From positions 9,165,916 to 9,229,915 of the forward strand of contig OY294045.1 of the NCBI GenBank assembly GCA_958510825.1: DNA of 64,000 bases, read 5' to 3'. A program made the translations under genes and the position numbers. The stretch is from Brachypterus glaber. Its lineage: Eukaryota; Arthropoda; Insecta; Coleoptera; Kateretidae. How positions within the stretch are numbered: the stretch's first letter is position 1; each line of letters begins with the position of its first letter. This document shows, piece by piece, positions 43,943 through 53,955 of the stretch. The notes under the pieces were generated by a model. That model saw only the letters and a list, made by a program, of their open reading frames with translations, had not been told where the DNA came from and did not search any database.

Positions 43943-46741
43943 TTAAAGTAAGCTGTGTGCTATATGACTGTCATATCTGTTTTTAAAGCTATTCACGCTA
44001 GTTGCCGAGATAACTTCATTGGGTAAATTGTTCCACATATTAAAAATCCTGTTTGAGTAAAAGTTTTGTCTTATCGTAGTTTTAAAATTTTCTTTTGATA
44101 GTTTATATTGATGACCACGGAGCCTTATGTCATTATTAAAGTTTAACAAGGGTAACACATTTTCATCAAAGTGACCTCTGGCGATTCTAAACGCGAATAT
44201 CATATCCCCTCTGGTTCTTCTTTCGGACAGTAGTGGCAAATTCAAAATACCCAACCGATCATGGTATTCTAGATTTCTGATGGATGGTACGGATCTTGTA
44301 GCTCGTTGTTGGACTTGTTCTAAGGCTTTTATATCTTTTATAAAATGCGGATTCCATAATAATGCAGCGTGTTCTAGTTGAGGTCTTATATAGGATTTAT
44401 AAAGGAGTTTAAACAGGCTACAGGACGGATTTTGGAAGGTTTTAAATAGGAGGTAGGAAGTTTGGTTTGCTTTTTTAACAATATTACCAATGTGTTTGGA
44501 CCAATACAAATCAGAAGTTACTGTAACACCTAGATCAACTTGTTCTTCTACAGATTTTATAACAGTTCCATTAATAGTGTAATTTCTATGCGGATTATTA
44601 CGCCCTAAATGTAACACTGAACATTTAGACACATTCAGAGGTATCAACCACGCATTACACCATTCCACTATATTATTTAGACTTTGTTGAATGCAGTTGC
44701 CATGCACAAAGGGGTCGCCAAAAAGTTTGGAATCATCGGCATAAAAGTTATTGGGCACTAAAATGACATTATCAAGATCTGAGCAATAGATTAGGAAAAG
44801 AATAGGACCGAGAACTGATCCCTGCGGAACGCCCGAGAGAACATTCTGCGGGGATGAATAATCGGAACCTACTCGAACTCTAAAAGTTCTATTACTCAAA
44901 TACTTGGCAATCCAATTTAAAAGTATGCCTTTGATTCCAAAATGCCTTAACTTTTCTAACAAACGCTTTTTGGGCACCTTATCGAACGCCTTCATAAAAT
45001 CTAAATATATGACATCAACTGGCTTTCCCTCATCTAACAATTTTGTCCAATATTGAAAACTAGCTAAGAGGTTAGTAGAAGTGGACCTACCCGGAGTAAA
45101 GCCATGTTGGGATTTTGGAAGGACGCCATTCTTAATTATAAATTTCATTAACTTAGTGACAATTATTCTTTCAAAGACTTTTAAACAGAGAGACATTATG
45201 CTTATTTGCCTATAATTATTTGCATCAGTTTTATCACCTTTTTTAAATATAGGGGTTGATGAAGATACAAGCCAGTCATCCGGTAACGCTGAGTTTGACA
45301 AGGAGTATTGATAAATGTGTGTTAGAGGTTTTGATAGAGCGTCTGAACAATTTTTAAGAATTTGGACTGGGATATTATCAGGGCCGGGACCAAGATCTAA
45401 TCGTAAACTATTTAATTGCTCAATGACAATAGACTCGTCTATTGCCACAGTTTCCAAAGAGTTTCGGTTTTTTGGGGCATTGACTGTCGGTAGAGGGCCA
45501 TCTGGCTCTTGAGTATAAATTTTATTAAAGACAGAAGCAAAAGTTTCTGCACTTTCATCATTAGAAGAACATAGATTTCCATCTGAATTTCGTATAAGAG
45601 GGGTAGAAACTTTTGATGAAAGACAGCTCCTGGAGTATTTGTAAACGGCTTTTGGTCCCTTACATAACAGATTATTTTCGTAGTTTGATTTAGAGTTGTT
45701 AATTTGAGTTTTTAGATCGTTAGAAAAAGTTCGATGGGCAATATAATCTATGTCAAGGCCTGAGTTTTTATATTTATTCCATAACCTTCTTTTTGTTTTA
45801 AGTTTTAGCATTAAATGGTTGGATATCCACGGTTTTTTTGGGTTAAATATAATAGATTTTGTTCTAGAGGCTTTAGTAGTATTATCTTTTATCAGTTTTT
45901 TGAAAATATCCCATTTCAAATTTATATTGTCGCTCTCAAATAATGGCTGCCAATTAACGTTGTTTAATAACCTATTTAGTTTGGAATAATCAGTGATTGT
46001 GATAGTTTTTGATTGGTTCTTAGTGGAAGAGTAAGTTATAAATTGTAAAGTGGAAGTAATAGTTATGTGGTCAGATATGTCTATGGGGGGCAAATATTGA
46101 ATATCAGAAATAAGATTTTGATCGTTAGTTAATAAAAGATCTACAAGAGAGGGACGTTGATTTACCCGAAAACGAGTATTTTGCGTTACCAGTTGAACCA
46201 GCCCGGTATCCAAGATCGTGTTGGAGAATAAAGCATGTGATGTCTCTCCATCCAGGTATTCATTGGATGACCAGTCGATGGAAGGAAAGTTAAAATCCCC
46301 CAGTATAATAAGGTTTTTAGACGTACGTTTGAGCTCTACTAATTTATTGCAAAGAAGTAAGTCGTTTTCTTTTTTAGTTTTGGGTGGTCTATAAACGCAT
46401 ACAAGTGTAAAATAAATTGATTTGTTAGTTAAGTCAAGGCATACAATGTCGATCCCATCTACAGGACAACTACGTTCAACTATCTTGAAATCCGAAAAAT
46501 ATACAGAATCGAGATAAACACAAGCACCTCCACCTTTGCAATCAGTACGATCAGATCTATACAAATTGTAATTTGGTATAGAAACTAAGGCGTTAGGTAT
46601 TGATGGCTTAAGCCATGTTTCGGAGACTAAGATACATTGGGGTTTTTGGTTTTGAATAAAAATGAGAAAGGGGTTAAATTTTGAAGGAAGAGAGTCAAGG
46701 TTGGTATAGGTAATAAGAATTTCATTTAACTTTGCGTTTAA
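43943..46741 (-). CDS. ORF2: AP endonuclease plus reverse transcriptase
   Basis: ORF2 nicks target DNA and copies the element RNA at the nick. The annotated TTG-initiated frame starts at 46564, but the homologous frame continues upstream without a stop to at least 46741, giving EILITYTNLDSLPSKF and CILVSETWLKPSIPN, the start of the endonuclease with its catalytic Glu. Numbering from 46564: GDFNFPSIDW at 89-98, SLVDLLLTND at 139-148 and SDH at 164-166 complete the endonuclease. Reverse transcriptase motifs are TPIFKKGDKTDANNYRQIS (437-455), HGFTPGRST (487-495), YLDFMKAFDKVP (520-531), SGVPQGSVLGP (577-587) and FYADD (607-611). A long thumb and C-terminal region follow to the stop at 43943. All catalytic residues I can see are intact. 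ORF2 overlaps the end of ORF1 in another frame, so translation may need re-initiation or a frame change. CR1/Jockey group; the exact clade is uncertain. Confidence 0.93.
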   Translation of the reverse strand, partial: LNAKLNEILITYTNLDSLPSKFNPFLIFIQNQKPQCILVSETWLKPSIPNALVSIPNYNLYRSDRTDCKGGGACVYLDSVYFSDFKIVERSCPVDGIDIVCLDLTNKSIYFTLVCVYRPPKTKKENDLLLCNKLVELKRTSKNLIILGDFNFPSIDWSSNEYLDGETSHALFSNTILDTGLVQLVTQNTRFRVNQRPSLVDLLLTNDQNLISDIQYLPPIDISDHITITSTLQFITYSSTKNQSKTITITDYSKLNRLLNNVNWQPLFESDNINLKWDIFKKLIKDNTTKASRTKSIIFNPKKPWISNHLMLKLKTKRRLWNKYKNSGLDIDYIAHRTFSNDLKTQINNSKSNYENNLLCKGPKAVYKYSRSCLSSKVSTPLIRNSDGNLCSSNDESAETFASVFNKIYTQEPDGPLPTVNAPKNRNSLETVAIDESIVIEQLNSLRLDLGPGPDNIPVQILKNCSDALSKPLTHIYQYSLSNSALPDDWLVSSSTPIFKKGDKTDANNYRQISIMSLCLKVFERIIVTKLMKFIIKNGVLPKSQHGFTPGRSTSTNLLASFQYWTKLLDEGKPVDVIYLDFMKAFDKVPKKRLLEKLRHFGIKGILLNWIAKYLSNRTFRVRVGSDYSSPQNVLSGVPQGSVLGPILFLIYCSDLDNVILVPNNFYADDSKLFGDPFVHGNCIQQSLNNIVEWCNAWLIPLNVSKCSVLHLGRNNPHRNYTINGTVIKSVEEQVDLGVTVTSDLYWSKHIGNIVKKANQTSYLLFKTFQNPSCSLFKLLYKSYIRPQLEHAALLWNPHFIKDIKALEQVQQRATRSVPSIRNLEYHDRLGILNLPLLSERRTRGDMIFAFRIARGHFDENVLPLLNFNNDIRLRGHQYKLSKENFKTTIRQNFYSNRIFNMWNNLPNEVISATSVNSFKNRYDSHIAHSLL

Positions 46742-47490
46742 TCCTTTTTTTCGACTATAGTTGGTAGCCCATTCACGTATTTAATAGTTAAGTTCGGTTC
46801 ATCACTGGTGCGTCGTTCTAGTTCACTTTGAATGTATTTTAGGTATTCAAGTTGTTTTGGAGTTTTGTCATCTTGAATAGAATAGGTTGCAATGCGTGTG
46901 TTTAAAAGACCTTTTTTTGAACGAAGAATTTGACGAGCGTCATTTGATGAGTTAAATGACACTTTAAGCATACGTGGTTTGTTATTTGATGCTTTTCCGA
47001 AACGTCTGATAGAGATGGGAGGGCTTGTTTTAGTTTTTAGCAAAGTAAGAACCTCTTTGACCTTGTTATTATCGTGTTCTTCCTGATGTTGAGGTGCTTC
47101 AGCTTCTGGTACATTAAATATAAGAATATTTTTAGATCGGTTCATACGTTCCGCAGCTTCAGTTGTGATATTTTCAAAATCACTAGCAGTTAGTTTAGGT
47201 GATGTAGAAATATTAGATACCTTGTTCTCTAATGTTAAGAATCGGTTATCAAGTTTTTCCTCTAACTGTGCGATAAGAGCAGTAAGTTTAGAAAAATTGT
47301 TCATATTTTTCGAACATTGGGTACAGAAAGTTTTAATTGCATCCGACTTCGTTTTTGAACGGGTAATCCTTGTTGTTTCATCGGACGTAAGGTTAACGCA
47401 CGAAGCGTGTGTAGATAGCTTGCACCCATCGCAAACAAAACTGTCCTGCTGCGTGCTTACCGCCTTGCTACAGCACGGGCAGGCTGGCAT
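46738..47490 (-). CDS. ORF1: PHD-like zinc finger, coiled coil and RRM-like nucleic-acid chaperone
   Basis: The ATG at 47490 opens a 250-residue protein. It begins with a C4HC3-type finger: C4/C7, C20/C23, H28/C31, C56/C59. A predicted coiled coil follows (FSKLTALIAQLEEKLDNRFL, about residues 64-95), then an RRM-like segment (SKNILIFNVPE to KPRMLKVSF, about 118-185). This order, PHD-type finger then chaperone-like domain, is found in ORF1 of CR1-group retrotransposons. The protein would package element RNA in the cytoplasm. The frame is intact. It ends at a TAA whose last bases are used by the ORF2 frame. Confidence 0.88.
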   Translation of the reverse strand: MPACPCCSKAVSTQQDSFVCDGCKLSTHASCVNLTSDETTRITRSKTKSDAIKTFCTQCSKNMNNFSKLTALIAQLEEKLDNRFLTLENKVSNISTSPKLTASDFENITTEAAERMNRSKNILIFNVPEAEAPQHQEEHDNNKVKEVLTLLKTKTSPPISIRRFGKASNNKPRMLKVSFNSSNDARQILRSKKGLLNTRIATYSIQDDKTPKQLEYLKYIQSELERRTSDEPNLTIKYVNGLPTIVEKKD

Positions 47491-47740
47491 GTTGGTGTGA
47501 CGTAGAGAATTATCTTGATAAGGTGACCAGCGTGTACTTGGTTAGAATTCGTTTTGTTTACAAACTTAAAAAATATGGCTTGCAAACTCAAAATATATAA
47601 TTCTGTCTTACTCAACAACAGTTTCCATACAATATGCACATCACTTATCACAGGTACTTCTTAAAATTCTCCATAAATTTAGCTTTAAGATAGGAGCAGT
47701 AAAATAACGTACGTATCAGTATAATGTCACTTCTATGTGT

Positions 47741-47956
47741 ATATATCTCGTACCGCTTATAAAATATATTTTTTACTAAAGACGTTACGAGTCCGAGTCA
47801 TATAAGTCTCGTACCGCTTATAAAATATATTTTTTACCACAGACGTTACGAAGTTTTGACAAGATTCGACAAGTCTGGACTATTATAAATAAAAAGAAAA
47901 TATAAGACTATTTAGCTCAGTTTATAATTTTCTTGCGTTGAGTTCATGTGTGAGTA
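47741..47956 (+). repeat. Subterminal direct repeat of the piggyBac element
   Basis: CTCGTACCGCTTATAAAATA followed by TATTTTTTAC recurs twice about 63 bases apart (from 47747 and 47810). Each copy is followed by AGACGTTACGA. It lies just upstream of the transposase ATG and so may act as a promoter or a transposase-binding region. Confidence 0.6.
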
Positions 47957-48609
47957 ATGTCTAACCGAAGTAAGAAACTTGTGGCTTTAGCAAGGGCCTC
48001 AGTCTTAAGTGACTGTTCGGAAGAGGAATTCGAAGAGGATTCGGACGATTCCGTTAACGATATAGATTATTTGCCTTCTGAGTCATCTGATGAAGATTTC
48101 GAAGATGACGAAGAGGACAAAGAAAATGAAGACGACAATGCTACACCAGAGCTTTCTGTTGTGCCACCAACAATCGTCATAGAAGAGGTATGGGGAAGAA
48201 TAAAAGAATCAGATGAACAGTTATTTGAAACCTTGTGTACCGAAGATGATGTGCTTCTCCTCCCTTTTCTGCTGTTAGCCCCTATGATTTTTTTCAACTT
48301 TTCGTAACAGACGATTTAATTGACGTAATTGTTGAGGAGACAAATCTATATGCAAATCAACTAAATGCTCTAAACACGAACAAACGTATCAAAAACTGGC
48401 AACCAACTAATCCTGATGAAATGAAAAAATTTTTCTCAATAATTATAGCAATGGGTATTACTAAAGTGCCAAAAATTAACTTGTATTGGTCAAAAGACCC
48501 ATTGTACCGCAATGAGTTTATTTCTAAGACAATGCCTCGAGACAGATTTCTTCTTATATTACGTTGTTGGCATTTTGTCAATAATGTTTGTTTTTTCTTT
48601 AGTCGTTAA
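47957..48609 (+). pseudogene. piggyBac-like transposase, N-terminal part only
   Basis: The ATG at 47957 opens an acidic N-terminus (SDCSEEEFEEDSDDSVNDID and more Asp/Glu-rich sequence), as in piggyBac-family transposases. Near 48250-48277 the frame shifts. In the next frame it continues SPYDFFQLFVTDDLIDVIVE, then NLYANQ, NWQPTNPDEMKKFFSIIIAM, KVPKINLYWSKDPLYR and MPRDRFLLILRCWHFVNN. These are the conserved DDE_Tnp_1_7 start blocks. After residue N-N the protein ends. A remnant KLWKPGPV lies just beyond in sequence to about 48645. The catalytic aspartates and the C-terminal Cys-rich finger are missing, so the copy is non-autonomous even without the retrotransposon insertion. Confidence 0.85.
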
Positions 48610-49010
48610 TAAATCGTGATAAATTATGGAAACCGGGTCCTGTTAAAAAGTCCTGTTATTGTCGAAGGATTGCACATATTTATTAAACAAATTTCTTTAA
48701 TTATTTTTGCGCTTTTGAATTTTTTCACATTTTTATAAACAAAAAAATTAAGCATGGTGTACGAGTCAAATCAGACTCGTACCGTTCAAATGGAAAATAT
48801 AATATGAGTTAAATATGTCTCGTACCGTCCTCCACAAAGTTTTACGTAGGTGGCTCCGCAGCGAACGTGTTAAGAGGCTGTAGTACTCTACAAACTGATT
48901 ATCGAACCTAGATGTATAGAGATTTTTTCATAGTTTCTAATGTAGAATCACCATACAGTATTGAAATTTTTATTGGTACATTTGATTTAAGATATATTAA
49001 GAGTTATCCT

Positions 49011-49594
49011 CGTGCATTTTTTTTATAAGTTGATTTTTTTGGAAGATAAAAGTCCAAACCACATTTTGATAATCGTTTTTTGTTTTTTTTTTTTTTTTCA
49101 TCTGGAGTAAAATATGACTTTTCTATTAGCACTTTAAACATGTGGTACCTTTAACTACAAGATATAAGGCAATAAACCATTTTTGTTTTCCACTTGTCAA
49201 CAATGAACTATTTTTAAATTAATTACCCGCAAAATGATTTTAAAATGCTTCATAAATAAGTTTACTTAATTTTGTTTTTTCAAAACTGCATTCATGTGAC
49301 ATTAAACCCATTTCTTTTTTAATTTATAAACATATTTTTGTATAATTAAATTTTTAATTATAGTCTACGGTAACAACAATAATAAATAAAAACATTTAAA
49401 AATTATTATTTGTGAGCCGTATTCTATTCTAGGCCTACCTACATTGTGAAAAAAAAAAGAAAAAATTGCCTATTATTCTTACAGGTATCTTACAAATTTT
49501 AATAAAATCCCAGCATCGATACAGGTAAAGTTTCAATAACAATAATTAATGAAAGAAAATGTTAGTGAAAAAAAATTATAAAAAAAGTCAGGTC
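49011..49594. other. No gene seen
   Basis: AT-rich, with several homopolymer runs. Confidence 0.4.
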
Positions 49595-49664
49595 TCAGTC
49601 TGGAATCGAACCAGAGTCCCCACGGTTTCAGGCCTGGCGCTCTACCAACTGAGCTACCGAGACT
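49595..49664 (-). mobile_element. tRNA-like head of SINE family 2, second copy
   Basis: The - strand reads GTCTCGGTAGCTCAGTTGGT, then AGAGCGCC and later TCTGGTTCGATTCCAGA. The acceptor stem (7 pairs), D arm and T arm pair well, but the anticodon arm does not. Its flanks resemble those of the copy at 11381. It is therefore a dispersed tRNA-derived repeat, although a tRNA pseudogene cannot be excluded. Confidence 0.55.
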
Positions 49665-50863
49665 TCCGTTCGAAAATAAACTAATTGGACATGCGTTTTT
49701 TTCTATTCTTTGAAAATTTGTTAGAAAAGATGGAAAGACTGAGACCTAACTTTTTCTGTGATAATTTTCTCTTCTGTCCAATATGTCTCTAATATTTTCT
49801 TTCATAATTATTTACGGACATCAAAATTACTTCTTATATATAAGAATAATAAAAAATAAAGTTTAGTGCCTTATAGACTGAAAACTATTTAAATCTATAA
49901 AGAAATTGCACTGCTCTACTACAGAATTTTCACAAAATGAGAAAATCCCTACCAAATGTCATATAGCTTCTATTTCACGATTTTTTGCGATCATCAGTGA
50001 GCATATATTGGTATGGTGGCTTTCGCACAGATTGTTGAAAATTAAAATACTTATTAAAAATAAGCATATCTGTATTGACAGCGTACAAATCGGTGGCGCC
50101 ATCTGATGTTGCACAAAAAGTACTACATTGGATGGTAGACCTGTAATCTGAAAAGAATTACCTATATCTAGATACATAGGCGGGCAAAAATTTTGTCACG
50201 AAGCCAGCCAGCACCTAGTACCGACCCGACAAATCAAATTGTAAATGAAAAATAAAGTTTAGTGTCTTATTGATATAGCAACTCTGCGAACAAATTCGTT
50301 TTCTATGAAAAAAAAAATTATAACTTAAATTTTTATATTAAATTGTGAAAAAGCAGGACCATTACCAAGGACTTTTAAGAGTAGTATCTGTTGCGATTTT
50401 GCCGTTGATGGTTATAAATAGCATAGACCCCATTCTACCAATATCCACTGGTAGTTTGCTTTAACCATTGTTTGAAACTTAAATTGATTCCAGGACTACC
50501 GTGAACCCTACTCTAGAAACTTAAATATTTAATTTAATTAATTTAGCCTAAGCAATTGGTTGTGGTGCAAGTTCTCAGTAGTCCTGCAGTATAATTACTT
50601 AAACTGCGGTTTAATCCTCTTGTTGTAAGGCTTTGCTAGCAGTTAATCCAAAAAATAAAGGAACAAACCCAGCTTTTATCTGAAACCTGTAAAGCTACAC
50701 GTTGTCTCTTCAATTAATTAAGGTAGTTTACAGAAAACCAAAAAAGCCATTTACTGACAAAATAACAAGAATATATAAAACGTATATGTTTTTATTCCAC
50801 ACAAAGCGATGACAAAGAATAGTTTTTTTAGAGTTAGACAAGAATACTATATTATGCACCTAG
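49665..50863. other. No gene seen
   Basis: AT-rich. 49740-49830 resembles the sequence near 11120-11170 and 11450-11500, so it is probably repeat-derived. Confidence 0.35.
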
Positions 50864-51139
50864 TATTACATTACATTTTTGTTTAACCTCGTACTATTCT
50901 ACTTGATTAAGCATCCCCTAAGTCCAGGACTTGTGTGGGCTAGTAGTAGAGGGAACCACCGGCTTTAATTGACTCTCGAACCAACTTATAGGGAGTGTCC
51001 GCTTCACTTACGCCTTCGCCAAATTTCAATTATTAATTAACTGAAAAAGGCAAATCGGCGACGGTGAGAATCGAACTCACGCTCTTTGGGTAGTAAACTC
51101 GTCAAGTACGACGCGGTAGTCCACTACACCAATCCTCCC
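50864..51139 (-). mobile_element. tRNA-derived SINE family 1, full copy
   Basis: On the - strand the head (GGAGGATTGGTGTAGTGGAC) and B box (GAGTTCGATTCTCACCG) are followed by the shared body and a TGTAA-type tail. It is closest to the 30071 copy by its head. Confidence 0.8.
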
Positions 51140-51688
51140 ATTGTATGCGAACTAAGTCTTTATTTAGTGTTCGAGACTGAAGTTTTTTTTGCTGAGATGG
51201 AGTCGAGGCAAAAAATCAGTCGAGAAGACTTAATACAGTTCCCATACGTGGTGCATATACTATTTTTTCTACTCCCTAAAGCTAGTAACTCCAAATATCA
51301 GTTAAAAATAAAGTTTAAAAATAATTTTGACATAGCTGTCAGTTTGACAAATAAGTTCTAAAAAGTTAGTAGTTCTCTCAAAAAATGTTCATTATTGACC
51401 GTCGTCAATAAAAAATGCTTAACAACGGTCAATAATAAATGAGTTCACTGATTTTATTGGTTGTCAAGGTAAACAAGCCTTGACAACGGTAGATAATATG
51501 TAAGCTAGCACTTAATTAGGTAGTAGAAAAAATATTTTGGCCAGGCTAGGCGAGAAAAGAGTGGTCAATATAACGCGTAAAAAGTCTACATCAATCTCTA
51601 TAGCTCCCGGGTGTTGTGTTCTTAAGTTTTTATACATATTTCCAGTTTTTATGTTGTTAAAATTACTTGAAAGTTATTTTTGTTACAG
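51140..51688. other. Presumed intron of the NOS1AP-like gene
   Basis: No coding blocks. It ends with the acceptor TTATTTTTGTTACAG at 51674-51688. Confidence 0.45.
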
Positions 51689-51860
51689 AGTCAAGCGATG
51701 CGAGTGGTGCGAACGGTGGGTCAAGCGTTCGAAGTGTGCCATAAATTATCAATAAACGCTCCTGAACACGAAAATCTGGATCCTGATGAACAGGACACGC
51801 TTACGCAGGACTTGCTTAGTGAACACTTAAGCGACTACACGTGTGATAAACCCAAAAAAG
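51689..51860 (+). CDS. NOS1AP: Internal exon of a NOS1AP (CAPON) homologue, end of the PTB domain
   Basis: The exon is 172 bases, bounded by an acceptor (TTTGTTACAG|AGTCAA) and a perfect donor (AAAAAAG|GTAAGT). It begins in phase 0 and ends in phase 1. It encodes SQAMRVVRTVGQAFEVCHK followed by LSINAPEHENLDPDEQDTLT, then QDLLSEHLSDYTCDKPKK. The first 19 residues are the last helix of the phosphotyrosine-binding domain of NOS1AP, nearly identical to the vertebrate sequence as I remember it. The acidic stretch after it fits the linker. NOS1AP is a cytoplasmic adaptor linking neuronal nitric oxide synthase and Scribble-type polarity proteins. The earlier PTB exons were not found in this window and presumably lie upstream or in unrecognised places. 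This is the strongest host-gene evidence here. Confidence 0.9.
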
Positions 51861-52003
51861 GTAAGTGGCTAAATAATCTAAGAACCGGTATTTTTGTATG
51901 AAAATAACAACTTTTTTTAATGAATTTGGCAAATAAACATAGTTATTAAAACATATTATTCCTAAAATAAAAATGAAGACCTCTATTTACTTATAGTTTT
52001 TAT
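51861..52003. other. Start of the intron after the NOS1AP exon
   Basis: AT-rich intronic sequence from the donor to the 5' break of a non-LTR retrotransposon. Confidence 0.45.
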
Positions 52004-53184
52004 AAAAATCAATTTGGTTTTCGAGAAAAAAAGTCTACCAGGGATGCGTTTATAAAATTACTTGGTTTTATAGTTGAGAGACAGGAACTGGGGGAATATG
52101 TGGGTGTGACCTTTTGTGACCTTCAAAAGGCATTTGATTGTGTGCCACACCCTGAGCTGTTGCAAAAACTAAAATTTTACAATTTTGACTCGGTAAGTCT
52201 TAAACTTATTGAATGCTATCTCAGTAATAGAATGCAATACACGGCATTAAAGGGAAAAAACTCAAAGGTCAAAGGCGTGACCAGTGGCGTGCCACAAGGC
52301 TCGGTGCTTGGTCCGCTTTTGTTCCTAATCTTTATAAATGACATAAAAGCCGCACTTCTTTACTGGGAGAACATTCTTTTTGCAAATGATTCAAACATCA
52401 TATCAAATAACTTAGATTTTTTAGCAACGTTGCAGCTTATGGGTGAGGCACGGTCAAGTGCCCTTGAATGGTTTTCCGCAAATAGGCTCTCATTAAACAA
52501 CAAGAAAACTGTCGACATCTTTTTCACTCCTAGACCTTTACCTAATTTTATAAATCCTGATAAAATTAAATATCTTGGTTTGCTGTTCGACCAAAACTTA
52601 AATTGGAACCAGCACACCCATGAGCTTTCTAATTCGTTGTCCAAAACAATTTTTGTATTCAGGAACTTGGTGAAAATGGTCTCTTTAGATGTATTAAAAA
52701 CAGCTTATTTCGCTCTTTTTGAATCTAAGGTCACTTATGGTATGATTGCTTGGGGTCATGCTGCTGGAGTGGATCGAATATTTGGTTTGCAGAGAAAACT
52801 TCTACGAGTTATGACTAGTTTAGGTTATCAAGCGGATGTAGAGCGTAAATTTATTGAACTTAATATTATGACCGTGCCCGCTCTTTATATTTATATTTCA
52901 CTTTTATATGTAAAAGAAAATAGTAGTAAGTATACTCTGCAAACCAATATTCATAATAATGGTACACGCGCCAACTTCCTAGGCTGAGGTTGGAGAGCAG
53001 TAAGTTTGGTTCAAATTATTACGGACCAAAATTGTTTAATCAACTTCCTTTTGGTATAAGAAATTTACCCCAAAAGGAATTTAAAATTAAATTAAAGACA
53101 TTTTTGCTGAGACATGCCTTCTACAGTATGGATAAATTTTTAGACATGAAGCTTGAAAGTAATTTTTTTAAGGAGTATCATTAA
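52004..53184 (+). pseudogene. Reverse transcriptase of the Jockey/CR1 group, broken
   Basis: It opens with KNQFGFREKKSTRDAF, then VTFCDLQKAFDCVPHPELL (first catalytic Asp), LSNRMQYTALKG and TSGVPQGSVLGPLLFLIFIND. The catalytic box, normally (Y/F)ADD, reads FANDSN, so its first Asp is Asn and the enzyme would be dead even if made. YLGLLFDQNLNW and ESKVTYGMIAWGHA follow. At about 52975-52985 a one-base change shifts the frame, and LRLESSKFGSNYYGPKLFNQ to FYSMDKFLDM completes the C-terminus. No endonuclease or ORF1 remains. The C-terminal layout matches 9519-9990. Confidence 0.88.
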
Positions 53185-53300
53185 ATGTTTTTATATTGTA
53201 CTTATATTGTATTTTAACTATTTTAGTATTTTCAAATATTTGACGTGTGTAAACGCTATATCACGAATAAATAAATAAATAAATAAATAAAATAAATAAT
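52004..53300 (+). mobile_element. 5'-truncated non-LTR retrotransposon in a NOS1AP intron
   Basis: It starts abruptly in the reverse transcriptase domain and ends in an AAAT repeat (53267-53299) after a short 3' UTR. It has the same sense as the host exon. Confidence 0.85.
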
Positions 53301-53549
53301 GTACTGAAAATTTTGCTTAATTACGTCTATGGCTTGTCGATATTACTAGAAAGATTAATTTTTTCGCTTTACAATGATACGAAAAAGTTTATATTTATTT
53401 TCATAATCTCTTTAAAATAATATGTTTGTAAAATAATATCTATACGCTAAGGATTGTTGCACGGGCCTGACTCTAGGCTTGTTTGTTTATTATGTAAACA
53501 GGTGGTTGACTCGAGATTCTGTGCAAAAACCTTGTGTGAAATTGATTAA
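53301..53549. other. No gene seen
   Basis: AT-rich intronic sequence. Confidence 0.4.
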
Positions 53550-53870
53550 AAATAAACCATAGAAAAAATTTGTTATCTCTCCAAAATATAAATTTATTGT
53601 CTATTAAACAAACATTACAGCGACAATTGTTTCGACTTTTTTAACATAAAGTCATTTTCAAGTTTTTTAAATTTATAAACAAATTAACTTGAGTACACAT
53701 TATTAGAAATGTCATACTAATGTGTACTCAAGTTAATTTGTTTATAAATTTAAAAAACTTGAAAATGACTTTATGTTAAAAAAGTCGAAACAATTGTCGC
53801 TGTAATGTTTGTTTAATAGACAATAAATTTATATTTTGGAGAGATAACAAATTTTTTCTATGGTTTATTT
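53550..53870. mobile_element. Head-to-head dimer of the PLE 3' segment with hammerhead-like motifs
   Basis: Coordinates pair to a sum of 107420 (centre 53710), and the arms are almost identical. The right arm matches the 3' region of the PLE at 13165-14150, from AATGTGTACTCAAGTTA to GGAGAGATAACA. Each arm has TTGAAAA, a GACTTT/AAAGTC stem, GAA, ACA/TGT and C (right arm 53759-53798). Relative to 13.9 kb, about 60 bases including the 5' strand of stem I are deleted. Confidence 0.8.
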
Positions 53871-53955
53871 AAATCAACTCCAATATGAGTAAGGATCAAG
53901 AATTTCTTAATTTGATTAAAAATGATTAAATAAGAATATATGGTTTATACACCTA

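Larger units (their letters stand above)
43851..47740 (-). mobile_element. Two-ORF CR1-like non-LTR retrotransposon inside the piggyBac element
   Basis: On the - strand it has a 5' UTR, ORF1 (46738-47490), ORF2 (43943-46741), a short 3' UTR and a terminal (TTA/TAA) repeat at about 43848-43860. Both ORFs are open throughout, so the insertion looks young and possibly full length. TATAT-like sequence on both sides may be the target duplication, but AT-richness blurs both boundaries, which are estimates. Confidence 0.85.
43587..48869 (+). mobile_element. piggyBac-like transposon, 5283 bp including a nested retrotransposon
   Basis: The ends CACGTTCGCTGCGG and CCGCAGCGAACGTG are perfect 14-bp inverted repeats, flanked by TTAA on both sides (43583-43586, 48870-48873). 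TTAA is the piggyBac target. It encodes a broken transposase (47957-48609). Repeated subterminal CTCGTACCG-type words (43615, 47747, 47810, 48776, 48812) may be transposase-binding sites. About 3.9 kb of its interior is a later CR1-like insertion. Without that insertion the element would be about 1.4 kb. Confidence 0.9.
43410..49010. mobile_element. MITE of the GGCGATTCTACAT family, split by a piggyBac insertion
   Basis: 43410-43586 and 48870-49010 are inverted halves of one element. The left half has AAGGCGATTCTACATC, then GTTCCTATACACAAATACCC. The right half has ATAGTTTCTAATGTAGAATC, then ACCATACAGTATTG. The same sequence is uninterrupted at 14545-14745 apart from divergence. The 5.3 kb between the halves is a younger piggyBac-like element. 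Confidence 0.65.

Noticed and set aside
49595..49664. A functional tRNA gene on the - strand
   Set aside because: Acceptor, D and T arms pair, but the anticodon arm has mismatches, and the same head with similar flanks occurs at 11381, so it is a dispersed tRNA-derived repeat.
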